This document shows, piece by piece, positions 54,069 through 61,346 of a stretch of DNA of 64,000 nt. The DNA lies in the NCBI GenBank assembly GCA_964486935.1, contig CAZAPG010000001.1:186001-250000 (forward strand), read 5' to 3'. Within the stretch, counting starts at the first letter, position 1; each line of letters begins with the position of its first letter. This DNA is from CAZAPG01 sp964486935. GTDB taxonomy: Bacteria; Chloroflexota; Anaerolineae; 4572-78; J111. The notes beneath the pieces are model-generated. The model saw only the letters and a list, made by a program, of their open reading frames with translations, was not told where the DNA came from and made no database searches. Both the position numbers and the translations under genes were made by a program.

Positions 54069-56042
54069 TTAATTTGGCCGGCCTTGGGCATTGGCCGTTA
54101 CAATTATTTTGGTTCCCTGGCCCGGCCCGGTATTAATTTCTACAGAGCCGCCTATCTTTCTGGCGCGCTCGCGGATATTTTTTAGACCCATCCCCCCGGC
54201 CTTTTCAGCCTGAGCAAGGTCAAAGCCGGTTCCGTCATCTATCACCTCTAGCTCTACCCGGTTGCCATTGGCCCGCAGGTACAGCGCTACCGAGCTGGCC
54301 GCCGCGTGCTTCAAAATATTGTTGAGAGCTTCCTGGGCAATGCGGTAGAGTCCTTCCTCTACCGGGGCCGGTAGTTCTATTAAATCTTCGGTAATAAGCC
54401 TGGCTCTCACATTGACGCGCCCTTCTACCGCATTCAGGCGCTCGCGCAGCGCGCCCACCAGACCGTCGCGCTCCAGGGCCGATGGGCGCAGTTCGTACAC
54501 CAGCAACCGCATCTCTTTAAGGGCTTGCAGCGCGGTTTCTCCAATGCGCCGCAAATTGTGTTTTACAGCCCCCAGATTGCCGCTTTCAATCAGTTCGCTG
54601 GCGGCCTCGGCAAACAGGGTTAAACTGTAAAGCGATTGGGTGACGGCATCGTGCAGTTCGCGGGCCAGCCGGGCGCGTTCTCTCATTACGGCGGCCTGCT
54701 GGGCCTGTTTTTGCAGCCGAATATTCTCTACGGCTACGCCCACCTGGTCGGCAATGGAGGTGAGCAGCGCCACTTCGCCCTCGTTAAACTGATTTTTGCT
54801 TCGGCCCAAAATGCTCAACACCCCCAAAGCCTGCCCCCTGGCTCTGATGGGAACCCCCACGTAGGTATTAAACTGACTGCCACGGATGGCCGGCGGGGTT
54901 TGGGGGTCGGTTTCAAGGTCAGCGATGAGCACCGGTTTGTTTTGTTCAATCACCAGTCCGGCCAGACCCTGGTCGGACGGCAATGCTCCAAGCGACGCTA
55001 CCATGTTGGGCAACAGGCCCTGTTCGGTGGCCAGGCTCAGGGTTGTTTCGTCTTGTTCATCCAGCAGATGAATGGCTCCGGCGGCAATTCGCATGGCGTT
55101 TAGCAGGCGTTCCAGCGATAATTTGAGAGTTAATTTTAACTCTAGCGACTTGTTGGCAACCGCCGTTACCTCGTATAGGGCGGCCAGCTTTCTGGTTCTG
55201 TCGATAACCCGTTTTTCCAGTTCCTGGTTCAGTTCCCTGATTTCTCTTTCGGCCCGTTTGCGTTCGGTAATATCGCTTACCACGCCGTAAACAATGTAGG
55301 CGGAATCGTCAATTTGTTGGGTTCTGGCGCTGTCGCGCACCCAAACAGTTTCACCATCGGCGCGAATAAGCCGGTATTCAACCTCGCTGTTGATGCCTTT
55401 GGCTAACTGCGCGGCCTGTTCAGCGGCAGCGGCTCTATCTTTGGGGTGAATCAGGGTAGAGGGCCATAAGCTCCAATCGTTCAACAGCTTTTCCAGCGGA
55501 TAGCCGGTGAGCTGGGCGGCGTGGTGCGAGAGGTAACGGTTGAGGCGCGTGCCATCGCGCTTTATTTCGGTCACGTAAATATGGTCGCTGATGGATGAAA
55601 CCACCTGCCGAAAAAGCTCTTCGCTTTCTCGCAGGGCGGCTTCAACCTGTTCGCGTTCAGCAATTTCTGCCTTTAGCTGGGCGTTGGCCCGCGAAAGCTC
55701 AGAGGTTCGTTCTGCAACGCGCAGTTCCAATTCGTCGTGGGTTTTTTGCAGGGCCTCTTCGGCCTGTTTGCGCCGTTTTAGCTCTTGCTGTAGCTGTATC
55801 CAGCGCCGCATCGAAAAGATGCCCAGCAGCGAGAAGAGTCCAAAACCAAACAGCAGAATCACAAACAGAAAATATAGCTCGTCAATTTGCCATATTTCCC
55901 GGCCCGTCCAGCGGGTCAGGCTGCCAAAGGCATCTAAAATCAGGGCCAGCGCAAACGATAAAATGGCGGTTACAAAAATTACCGCCAAATCGCTTAATGA
56001 CCGTTTGCTCTCCGGCTGAATTTTAAGCGGTTTGAAGTTCAT
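54069..56042 (-). CDS. Membrane PAS-GAF sensor histidine kinase
   Basis: A 657-residue kinase. Two hydrophobic segments lie at about residues 20-45 (LAVIFVTAILSFALALIL) and 58-78 (YFLFVILLFGFGLFSLLG). A coiled coil (ELELRVAERTSELSRANAQL) is followed by a PAS domain (about 145-270, ending VVSDITERKRAE), a second coiled coil, a GAF domain (about 300-450), HisKA_3 with the phosphorylated His in ARLARELHDAVTQSLYSL, and an HATPase domain (DDGTGFDLAQ, GLKNIRERARKIGG). The short outer loop suggests sensing within the membrane or by the PAS/GAF domains. It pairs with the response regulator gene downstream. Confidence 0.93.
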   Translation of the reverse strand: MNFKPLKIQPESKRSLSDLAVIFVTAILSFALALILDAFGSLTRWTGREIWQIDELYFLFVILLFGFGLFSLLGIFSMRRWIQLQQELKRRKQAEEALQKTHDELELRVAERTSELSRANAQLKAEIAEREQVEAALRESEELFRQVVSSISDHIYVTEIKRDGTRLNRYLSHHAAQLTGYPLEKLLNDWSLWPSTLIHPKDRAAAAEQAAQLAKGINSEVEYRLIRADGETVWVRDSARTQQIDDSAYIVYGVVSDITERKRAEREIRELNQELEKRVIDRTRKLAALYEVTAVANKSLELKLTLKLSLERLLNAMRIAAGAIHLLDEQDETTLSLATEQGLLPNMVASLGALPSDQGLAGLVIEQNKPVLIADLETDPQTPPAIRGSQFNTYVGVPIRARGQALGVLSILGRSKNQFNEGEVALLTSIADQVGVAVENIRLQKQAQQAAVMRERARLARELHDAVTQSLYSLTLFAEAASELIESGNLGAVKHNLRRIGETALQALKEMRLLVYELRPSALERDGLVGALRERLNAVEGRVNVRARLITEDLIELPAPVEEGLYRIAQEALNNILKHAAASSVALYLRANGNRVELEVIDDGTGFDLAQAEKAGGMGLKNIRERARKIGGSVEINTGPGQGTKIIVTANAQGRPN

Positions 56043-56162
56043 GGCGGCTTACTCGCTGACGATTTAGCCAGATGAGTCGCGCAAAATTGGGGTTAGGGGC
56101 GCACTCTATTGGGGTGTCTGGCGGTGATTTAATTATGCCATATCCCGGTAGGGCTGACAACC

Positions 56163-56501
56163 CTACTCGCCGGTATCAACATCGCCAATGACGGTCCATT
56201 TGCGACCTGCTGCCGGCGGCGCAAGCGCGGGCATAGCGGTTTGCCCGGAAACAGCCGGTTTTTCGGGGGAGTTAATGACCACCACCGGGGGGTGGTGAGG
56301 CAGTTGCGGCGGAGGGTCGGGGCGGGCGGCGCGGCTGCGCATAAGCATGTAAGTTACCAGAAAGGTGGTGGGCACGCTGGCAGCCACGCCCAAAATCACG
56401 CCCAGTACCACGGCCAGGGCGTCAACGCTGGCCCTGAGACCAAAAATCAGGGCCAGAGTCAGGGTAAAGGTGAGGCTAATGATTAGTAAGGCGCGTGTCA
56501 T
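56163..56501 (-). CDS. Small membrane protein co-transcribed with the FtsK-like ATPase
   Basis: A 112-residue protein. Two hydrophobic segments (LLIISLTFTLTLALIFGL and AVVLGVILGVAASVPTTFLV) are followed by a basic turn and a Pro-rich cytoplasmic tail (RPDPPPQLPHHPPVVVINSP). The start overlaps the FtsK-like stop (ATGA), a sign of tight coupling. Since the ATPase has no membrane segment of its own, this protein could be its membrane anchor, which would make a split FtsK-type system. That is inference from order and overlap. Confidence 0.65.
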   Translation of the reverse strand: MTRALLIISLTFTLTLALIFGLRASVDALAVVLGVILGVAASVPTTFLVTYMLMRSRAARPDPPPQLPHHPPVVVINSPEKPAVSGQTAMPALAPPAAGRKWTVIGDVDTGE

Positions 56502-57688
56502 TTAATTAACCGTAGCTGGTGGCCAAAAACCGCTTTTAAGCCCCGGCGGGCTAATGGCGCGCCGGCCAGCCGGCCATCGGTGCCGGTGGCCGCAAGTTGG
56601 AGGGTGGACTCTGCCTGCCCTGGCTCCAGCCAAAAGCGGCTGGTGCGGTGACGGGCCTGCAACTGGTCAACCACCTGTTTGATATCCGGTTCCGAAACGT
56701 AGGCGGCCTGAAAGCGCGTCACCTGCCCTTTGGCTACCAGCAAAAAGTCGCCCCGGCCCAAAAGCTTTTCTGCGCCTGTGCCGGGCAATCCGGCGGCAAT
56801 TTTGGCGTCGTCGGCGCTGGCAACGCTGCCCACCAGCCGCACCGGAAAGTTGCTGCGGGTCAGCGAGCCGATAGTGGCCGCCAGCGGTTTCTGGGTGCAG
56901 GCAATCAGGTGGATGCCGGCGCTGCGCCCGCGCTGGGTCAGGCGGGTCATCAGCCGGTTCATAGCTTTGCCGCCCTGCTCCATCAGGTCGGCCACCTCGT
57001 CGATAAAGATAATCAGGCGCGGCTCGGAAATTTTTTGATGGTCGCGCCGGACCATCTCTGTGACCATTTCGCCAAGTAAAAAGATGGCCTCGTGGACGTT
57101 GTCAATCACCGGGCGCAGCAGATGGGGCAGGGTTGGGCCGCTATTTACGGCGGCAAAGGGGGCAAAGCCGCTGCGTTTGGGGTCGATAAAAATCATTTGC
57201 ACTTCGCCCAGCCGGTTGTACATTGCCAGAGACAGGGCCATGCTGCGGGCCAGCGCGGTTTTGCCCGAGCCGGTTGTGCCGGCAATGAGTACATGGGCCA
57301 CCTCTGGCGATGAGAGGCGCAGCAACAGGGGCAAGCCCGACTCCTCCAGCCCCAAAATGGCCGATTGGCGAGGCGCGTTGTGCAGCTGCCGGGTGAGATG
57401 AAGTAGCTTGATGCTCTGGCCGTCGGAGCGGGGCACTTCAATTTGCAAGCTTGGTCCCTGCCGGGCAATGCGCACGCTTGGCGCGCCCAGATGCAGCGCA
57501 ATCTCTTCGGACAGGCCAATAATGCGCGACACTTTAGCCGAGACTTCGGGAATGGCCTGGTAGCGTATCCAGCGCGGCGTAACGGTGCCGCCCATCACCC
57601 GCACCAAAAGACGATGGCTGGCCAGAACCATTTCAATCTGGTCGGCCTGGTATTCTAAAGTTTGTTCCATTGCAGCGGGTGAGGCCAT
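56498..57688 (-). CDS. FtsK/SpoIIIE-type DNA translocase ATPase without membrane domain
   Basis: A 396-residue ATPase, from ATG 57688 where AGGAG has a 6-base spacing. The N-terminal about 120 residues form an alpha/beta region as in the FtsK motor's alpha domain. The Walker A motif is AGTTGSGKTALARSMAL, the Walker B motif RLIIFIDEVADLM, followed by GRSAGIHLIACTQKP, all FtsK-type. There is no N-terminal membrane domain and no typical gamma domain: the C-terminus after the motor is short. It is preceded by a near-consensus promoter containing a perfect LexA/DinR-type box, so it is likely induced by DNA damage. A small membrane protein is encoded in the same operon. Confidence 0.85.
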   Translation of the reverse strand: MASPAAMEQTLEYQADQIEMVLASHRLLVRVMGGTVTPRWIRYQAIPEVSAKVSRIIGLSEEIALHLGAPSVRIARQGPSLQIEVPRSDGQSIKLLHLTRQLHNAPRQSAILGLEESGLPLLLRLSSPEVAHVLIAGTTGSGKTALARSMALSLAMYNRLGEVQMIFIDPKRSGFAPFAAVNSGPTLPHLLRPVIDNVHEAIFLLGEMVTEMVRRDHQKISEPRLIIFIDEVADLMEQGGKAMNRLMTRLTQRGRSAGIHLIACTQKPLAATIGSLTRSNFPVRLVGSVASADDAKIAAGLPGTGAEKLLGRGDFLLVAKGQVTRFQAAYVSEPDIKQVVDQLQARHRTSRFWLEPGQAESTLQLAATGTDGRLAGAPLARRGLKAVFGHQLRLIK

Positions 57689-57717
57689 CATTTTCTCCTG
57701 GACCGGCATGTGTGATT

Positions 57718-57747
57718 ATTATACTAGAACATATGTTCTAATGTCAA
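57718..57747 (-). promoter_or_regulatory. Near-consensus promoter with LexA/DinR-type box, FtsK-like gene
   Basis: On the minus strand TTGACA (57747-57742) and TATAAT (57723-57718) are 18 bases apart. The spacer holds the perfect palindrome TAGAACATATGTTCTA (57725-57740), which contains GAAC-ATAT-GTTC, the Gram-positive LexA/DinR box pattern. The predicted transcript starts about 23 bases before the ATG. Confidence 0.75.
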
Positions 57748-57790
57748 GAAGATGCGTCCTGAATTTCTGGAAACAGCGCAGAGGGAAATT

Positions 57791-57840
57791 GGGGGATACC
57801 CCCACACCCCCGGTCTGTTCCAAATTTTAGGAACAGACCG
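57791..57840 (-). repeat. Dispersed hairpin repeat family 1, truncated copy in reverse
   Basis: The hairpin GGTCTGTTCC...GGAACAGACC with an adjoining GGGGGATACCCCC-like part corresponds to the left half of copy A (30771) on the opposite strand. The right half is missing. Confidence 0.7.
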
Positions 57841-57873
57841 GGTCAAGAAGAAACTGATAATCTATACAGGGGA

Positions 57874-57916
57874 AAAATAGAAAAGTGACTCGCTGACAGG
57901 GTCAATGAGTCACTTT
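57874..57916 (-). terminator. Terminator after rpsT
   Basis: AAAGTGACTC (57882-57891) pairs with GAGTCACTTT (57907-57916); on the minus strand TTCTATTTTT follows. It lies just past the rpsT stop. Confidence 0.8.
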
Positions 57917-57941
57917 ATGGGGGCGGGAAAAAATGAAAAGG

Positions 57942-58217
57942 TCAGGCTGTGGCGGCTCTGGCTTTGTTCAACGCCCGGACCAGCCGAGACTTGCGCCGGG
58001 CGGCATTATTTTGGTGAATAATGCCTTTTTTGGCAGCTTTATCCAGTGCCCTGGTTGCCTGGCGGATGGTCGCCTCGGCGGTTTCCAGATCACCGGCGGC
58101 AATTTGGGCGCGAGCCTTTTTTACGTAAGTGCGCGCTGTTGTAGCGTAAAGGCGGTTTTGGGCGCGTCGTTTAACGTTTTGACGAGCGCGCTTGAGAGAT
58201 GATTTAATATTAGCCAA
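57942..58217 (-). CDS. rpsT: 30S ribosomal protein S20
   Basis: A 91-residue S20, a small basic helical-bundle protein that binds 16S rRNA early in 30S assembly. The start is taken as TTG 58217, because GGAGG lies six bases upstream and the resulting product begins M-ANIKSSLKRARQN, the family's usual opening. A longer frame from 58238 would add seven atypical residues. Further landmarks are YVKKARAQIAAGD and KKGIIHQNNAARRKSRL, which are conserved. The use of TTG may limit expression; S20 is known to have non-ATG starts in some bacteria. Confidence 0.93.
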   Translation of the reverse strand: MANIKSSLKRARQNVKRRAQNRLYATTARTYVKKARAQIAAGDLETAEATIRQATRALDKAAKKGIIHQNNAARRKSRLVRALNKARAATA

Positions 58218-58538
58218 CGTATTCCTCCAAAAATTCAACTGGTTGGATTTATCTCAAAGGGTAAAATATCCTTAGGACTTGTCAGCCAATAACTTAGCGA
58301 TTTTAAACGGATAATTACCAATTACAATTTAGAAACCACGAAGTTATTAATGGACAGCCCCTTAATATGAACGCAAAACTAAATATTAGTTGAAAGTGTT
58401 GCTTTTGGCAAATTGAGGAGGCCTTGACCAAATGGTTACGCGCCTGCCGAACCTGTTTGATTTGCCGGCGCAATGCTTTAATCTCTTTGGGCGAGAGATT
58501 GGGCCGGGTTAGTTTGTCGGCGGCCCCGGGCAATCTGT
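58218..58538. other. Intergenic stretch, with a doubtful short frame
   Basis: Between rpsT and the cysteine hydrolase gene nothing firm is seen. A minus-strand frame in about 58400-58533 reads LTRPNLSPKEIKALRRQIKQ and continues as a basic helix. This is protein-like at first but soon runs into low-complexity sequence and has no good ribosome site. It may be the remnant of a small gene. Confidence 0.35.
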
Positions 58539-59171
58539 TTAACCTGGGGCTTCAAGGTCAATGTGTTCCACGTTTTTGACAACGTGACCGCCGTATAGGG
58601 TTGAGGTTTGGCGCAGGGTTAGGGCCTGGTCAAATTCGGTTTGGGCCGAGATGCCGTTAGCCGGAACAATAATATGCAACCAGCGTAACCCGGCCGAAGC
58701 GGCCGTATGGGCCACGCAAATGTTAGAGACTGTGCCAACAATGATGAGATGTTTGACCTGCCAGACCCGGCTTAAAAAATGTTCAAGCCAGGTGCCATAA
58801 AACCCATCGTAGCGGTTTTTCTGACAAACCAATTCGTTTGGGTTGGGATTCAGTTCATCAATAATTTGCCAGCCCCAGCTATGGGCGCGACAGTGCTCTG
58901 GCCAGATTTCCCATTCGGGGTCGCCTTCAAAGTGGGTATCTTGGGTGTAGGCCACGCGAACTCCCGTATCCCGCGCGGATTTAAGCAAAGATTGAATGTG
59001 AGGCACGGTGCTGAGGGCTGCCGGGACAACCAGTTGGCCCTCTGGTTTTACAAAGTCATTTTGCATGTCAACAATAACCAGCGCTGTTTTAGCCGCCGGC
59101 AGGGTAATCTGTTCGGCAAATTGAATTTCTGGAACTTTGACAACCTGATTGGGAATATATTGGAAGCTCAC
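58539..59171 (-). CDS. Isochorismatase-family cysteine hydrolase
   Basis: A 210-residue hydrolase. The start is GTG 59171, with AGGAG nine bases upstream; the longer frame to 59408 overlaps the upstream gene and adds atypical Pro/Ser-rich sequence. The catalytic triad is visible: Asp in VIVDMQNDFVKPEG, a Lys in LVCQKNRYDGFYGTWLE, and the nucleophile Cys in VGTVSNICVAHTA. This layout is shared by nicotinamidases, isochorismatases and related amidases. The substrate cannot be read from sequence; metal ligands typical of nicotinamidase are not obvious. It follows the DUF2892 gene on the same strand. Confidence 0.85.
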   Translation of the reverse strand: MSFQYIPNQVVKVPEIQFAEQITLPAAKTALVIVDMQNDFVKPEGQLVVPAALSTVPHIQSLLKSARDTGVRVAYTQDTHFEGDPEWEIWPEHCRAHSWGWQIIDELNPNPNELVCQKNRYDGFYGTWLEHFLSRVWQVKHLIIVGTVSNICVAHTAASAGLRWLHIIVPANGISAQTEFDQALTLRQTSTLYGGHVVKNVEHIDLEAPG

Positions 59172-59205
59172 TGCAAAACACTCCTTTTTTTGCGGGTTAA
59201 ACTTA

Positions 59206-59631
59206 CTAGCCGCGGCTAACGGTCCAGGCGGGCGGGTCGCTGGCCGGGAGCGATTGCAGGGCTGCTTCATCAACGGGATTGCCAACTTCAATGGTGGTAT
59301 GGGTTGCCTCTGGGCCGTTGAACTGGAAGCGGGAGCGGCGGTTCGGTTCAAATTGGAGCTGCTCGGTTCTGCTGGCAGTGGTAACTCCGGCGGCCTGAAA
59401 AGCGACACAGTGGCCGGTCAAGCCCCGGTAAATCAGGTAACTGCCCGTAAGCACAAACCCCAGACGCCCCAGAGAGCGATGCGTCAGGCCATACAAGATT
59501 AGCGCAGTTCCGGCTATGACGGAAGCCAGCCGTTCGGTCTCGCTAACGTTGACTTTATTGGTTTGGGTCAATCGCTGCCACCTTTCTTTCATTTCCCGGC
59601 CACGGGTTATTTTGTTGAGTTTTTCTAACAT
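59206..59631 (-). CDS. DUF2892-type membrane protein
   Basis: A 141-residue protein starting at ATG 59631 (AGGTGAG upstream) or 59592. The DUF2892 core appears at about residues 25-75: NVSETERLASVIAGTALILY, GLTHRSLGRLGFVLTGSYLI and YRGLTGHCVAF, giving two short hydrophobic segments and the conserved GHC. The rest is a soluble, acidic tail of unknown role. DUF2892 proteins are small inner-membrane proteins often near rhodanese or stress genes. The start overlaps the end of the receiver-like gene by 77 bases, or 38 with the later start. Confidence 0.75.
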   Translation of the reverse strand: MLEKLNKITRGREMKERWQRLTQTNKVNVSETERLASVIAGTALILYGLTHRSLGRLGFVLTGSYLIYRGLTGHCVAFQAAGVTTASRTEQLQFEPNRRSRFQFNGPEATHTTIEVGNPVDEAALQSLPASDPPAWTVSRG

Positions 59632-59953
59632 GCTGCTCACCTATTGCGGTAACTAAATCTTCTACAGTTTGAGCTATCCGTTGGCTGGCCCAATAGATTT
59701 GCAACCGGTTGCTACGCAGATTTAGGCTAATCACTTTTACCTGAGGCATGGACTCTAAAATGGGGCCGGCGCTGGTAACGGGGTCGGTATCATCTAACAC
59801 AATTACGTGGGGGTTGATGGTTGCCGCTATCTTAACCGCCTGCTCAACATCTGTCACCTTACCCACAACTTTAAAGTTGGTTTGTTTGTTCAACAGGCTT
59901 TCAAGACCGTAACCAAACATCAAATGGTTTGAGACAATCAGAATTCGTATCAT
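59555..59953 (-). CDS. Atypical receiver-domain protein
   Basis: A 132-residue single-domain protein resembling a response-regulator receiver: IRILIVSNHLMFGYGLESLL in place of the first strand and helix, then INPHVIVLDDTDPVTSAG with Asp at positions 54-55. The usual pair of acidic residues at the end of strand 1 is replaced by Ser8-Asn9, and the conserved Lys near the C-terminus is not clear, so metal-dependent phosphorylation is doubtful. There is no output domain; the C-terminus is polar. It may be a pseudo-receiver acting by protein contact. It lies between the S1-domain gene and the DUF2892 gene. Confidence 0.65.
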   Translation of the reverse strand: MIRILIVSNHLMFGYGLESLLNKQTNFKVVGKVTDVEQAVKIAATINPHVIVLDDTDPVTSAGPILESMPQVKVISLNLRSNRLQIYWASQRIAQTVEDLVTAIGEQHVRKTQQNNPWPGNERKVAAIDPNQ

Positions 59954-59971
59954 GGCACTGCATTAATTGGT

Positions 59972-61078
59972 TCAATCTTCGTCGGGGTTTGTGGGCGCTT
60001 CCTTAAGACTCAGGGCAATTCGCTGGCGGTCGGGTTCAATGCGCAGAATCCGCAGCGTCAATTCCTCGCCACGTTCTACAAACTCGCGCGGGTCGTGGGG
60101 AGTAGGTTGGGCAATTTCGCTGGCGTGCAGCAATCCCTCCACGCCGCTATCCAGGGCTATAAATGCGCCGTAGCTAACCACATTAGAAACCCTACCCGTA
60201 ACCAGTTGCCCCTCGGCGTAATACTCATTGATGTTGTTCCAGGGGTTGGGCTGCAATCGCTTCAAACTCAGGTTGATGCGCTTGCGTTCATAATCAATTT
60301 GCAGCAGGTAAACATCCACTTCATCGCCCACCTGCACCACCTCTTTGGGGTGGTTGACGCGCTGCCAGGATAACTCGGAAATATGAATCAACCCGTCGAT
60401 GCCGCCCAGGTCAACAAATGCGCCAAAATTGGTAATGTTGCAGACAACGCCTTGGCGTACCTCGCCTGCGGTAAAGTCGTTCAGCCGGGCGCCCTGATTT
60501 TGCTTGCGTAGCTGCCGGCGCGCCAGCCGTTCAGACAGGATGAGCCGGTTGTTATCCCGGTTGGCCTCAATAACCTTAAGTTTCAACTCCTCGCCTAAAA
60601 ACTTTTTTAAGCGCCTTTTGCGCTCTGTGGTGTCGTTAAGGCCGCTATCCCACATTACCAAATGCGAGGCAGGCACAAAACCGGTTAAATGCCTGAATTT
60701 TACCAGCAGGCCGCCCCGATTATAACCGGTTACTTCGCCGTGCCAGATTTCGTTATTTTCTAACATCTCTTGCGCCCTGGCCCAATCTTTTTCTTCTTGC
60801 ACGTAAGCAAGCGATAGCACAAGCGCGCCCTCCCGGTCACTGGCGCGCACCACTTTGGTCATAATTTCCTGGCCCGGCTGCAAATTAGAAAGGGCCTCTT
60901 CTTCCAATCGCTCTATATCTTCACGGGGAACGATGCCGTCGTGTTTCATCCCTACATCAACTACGGCGCCGTATTGATCCAGCTCAAGCAAAACGCCTTC
61001 GCGAATCTCGCCCGGTTGAGGACTCTCGTAATCATACTCTTCGGTTAGCCAATTTTCCATTGGGTACTCTGCCGACAT
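59972..61078 (-). CDS. rpsA: S1-domain RNA-binding protein, ribosomal protein S1-like
   Basis: A 368-residue protein with four S1 domains (starting about residues 18, 105, 190 and 280). They are marked by GEIREGVLLELDQYGAVVDVG, WHGEVTGYNRGGLLVKF, VRQGVVCNITNFGAFVDLGG and VTGRVSNVVSYGAFIALDSG. Each has the GxV...GAFV(D/E)-type RNA-binding surface. This is the short form of S1 seen outside Proteobacteria, which supports translation initiation on structured mRNAs. The ATG at 61078 has AAAGGA upstream. The N-terminal acidic stretch (TEEYDYESPQPGE) precedes the first domain. The rpsA symbol is used for homology; a more specialised role is possible. Confidence 0.85.
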   Translation of the reverse strand: MSAEYPMENWLTEEYDYESPQPGEIREGVLLELDQYGAVVDVGMKHDGIVPREDIERLEEEALSNLQPGQEIMTKVVRASDREGALVLSLAYVQEEKDWARAQEMLENNEIWHGEVTGYNRGGLLVKFRHLTGFVPASHLVMWDSGLNDTTERKRRLKKFLGEELKLKVIEANRDNNRLILSERLARRQLRKQNQGARLNDFTAGEVRQGVVCNITNFGAFVDLGGIDGLIHISELSWQRVNHPKEVVQVGDEVDVYLLQIDYERKRINLSLKRLQPNPWNNINEYYAEGQLVTGRVSNVVSYGAFIALDSGVEGLLHASEIAQPTPHDPREFVERGEELTLRILRIEPDRQRIALSLKEAPTNPDED

Positions 61079-61346
61079 TCACTATCCTTTCTGTTAGCTA
61101 ATACAATCTCAACATTTTTTTGCTGCCTCTTATTGTAAGGTCTATCGCCCGCCTTCGGTACACTCACATGGGCTATTGTTGGGGCGGAGGTGGGCTATTT
61201 TAAGCTAATTCCGACTTATCCCATCAGCATCCGGTCGCCTACCTGGGCTATCTGCTCTTTGCCAATCCTAAAAATTGGGATAAGATTAAAGAAAAGGATG
61301 ATGAAAAACGGGAGCGCAGAGACCACAAAGGAGACGCAGTATAATT

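Noticed and set aside
56498..57688. FtsK-like ATPase as the missing transfer motor of the 10.5-27.5 kb element
   Set aside because: It lies 29 kb away among host genes with its own SOS-type promoter, so linkage is not supported.
57725..57740. TAGAACATATGTTCTA as a terminator hairpin
   Set aside because: There is no T-tract and it sits exactly between consensus -35 and -10 boxes, which fits an operator better.
61079..61346. Short frames between the S1-domain and LonB-like genes
   Set aside because: No ribosome sites or family features; the stretch appears to be only divergent leaders plus a small GCAGAG-type repeat.
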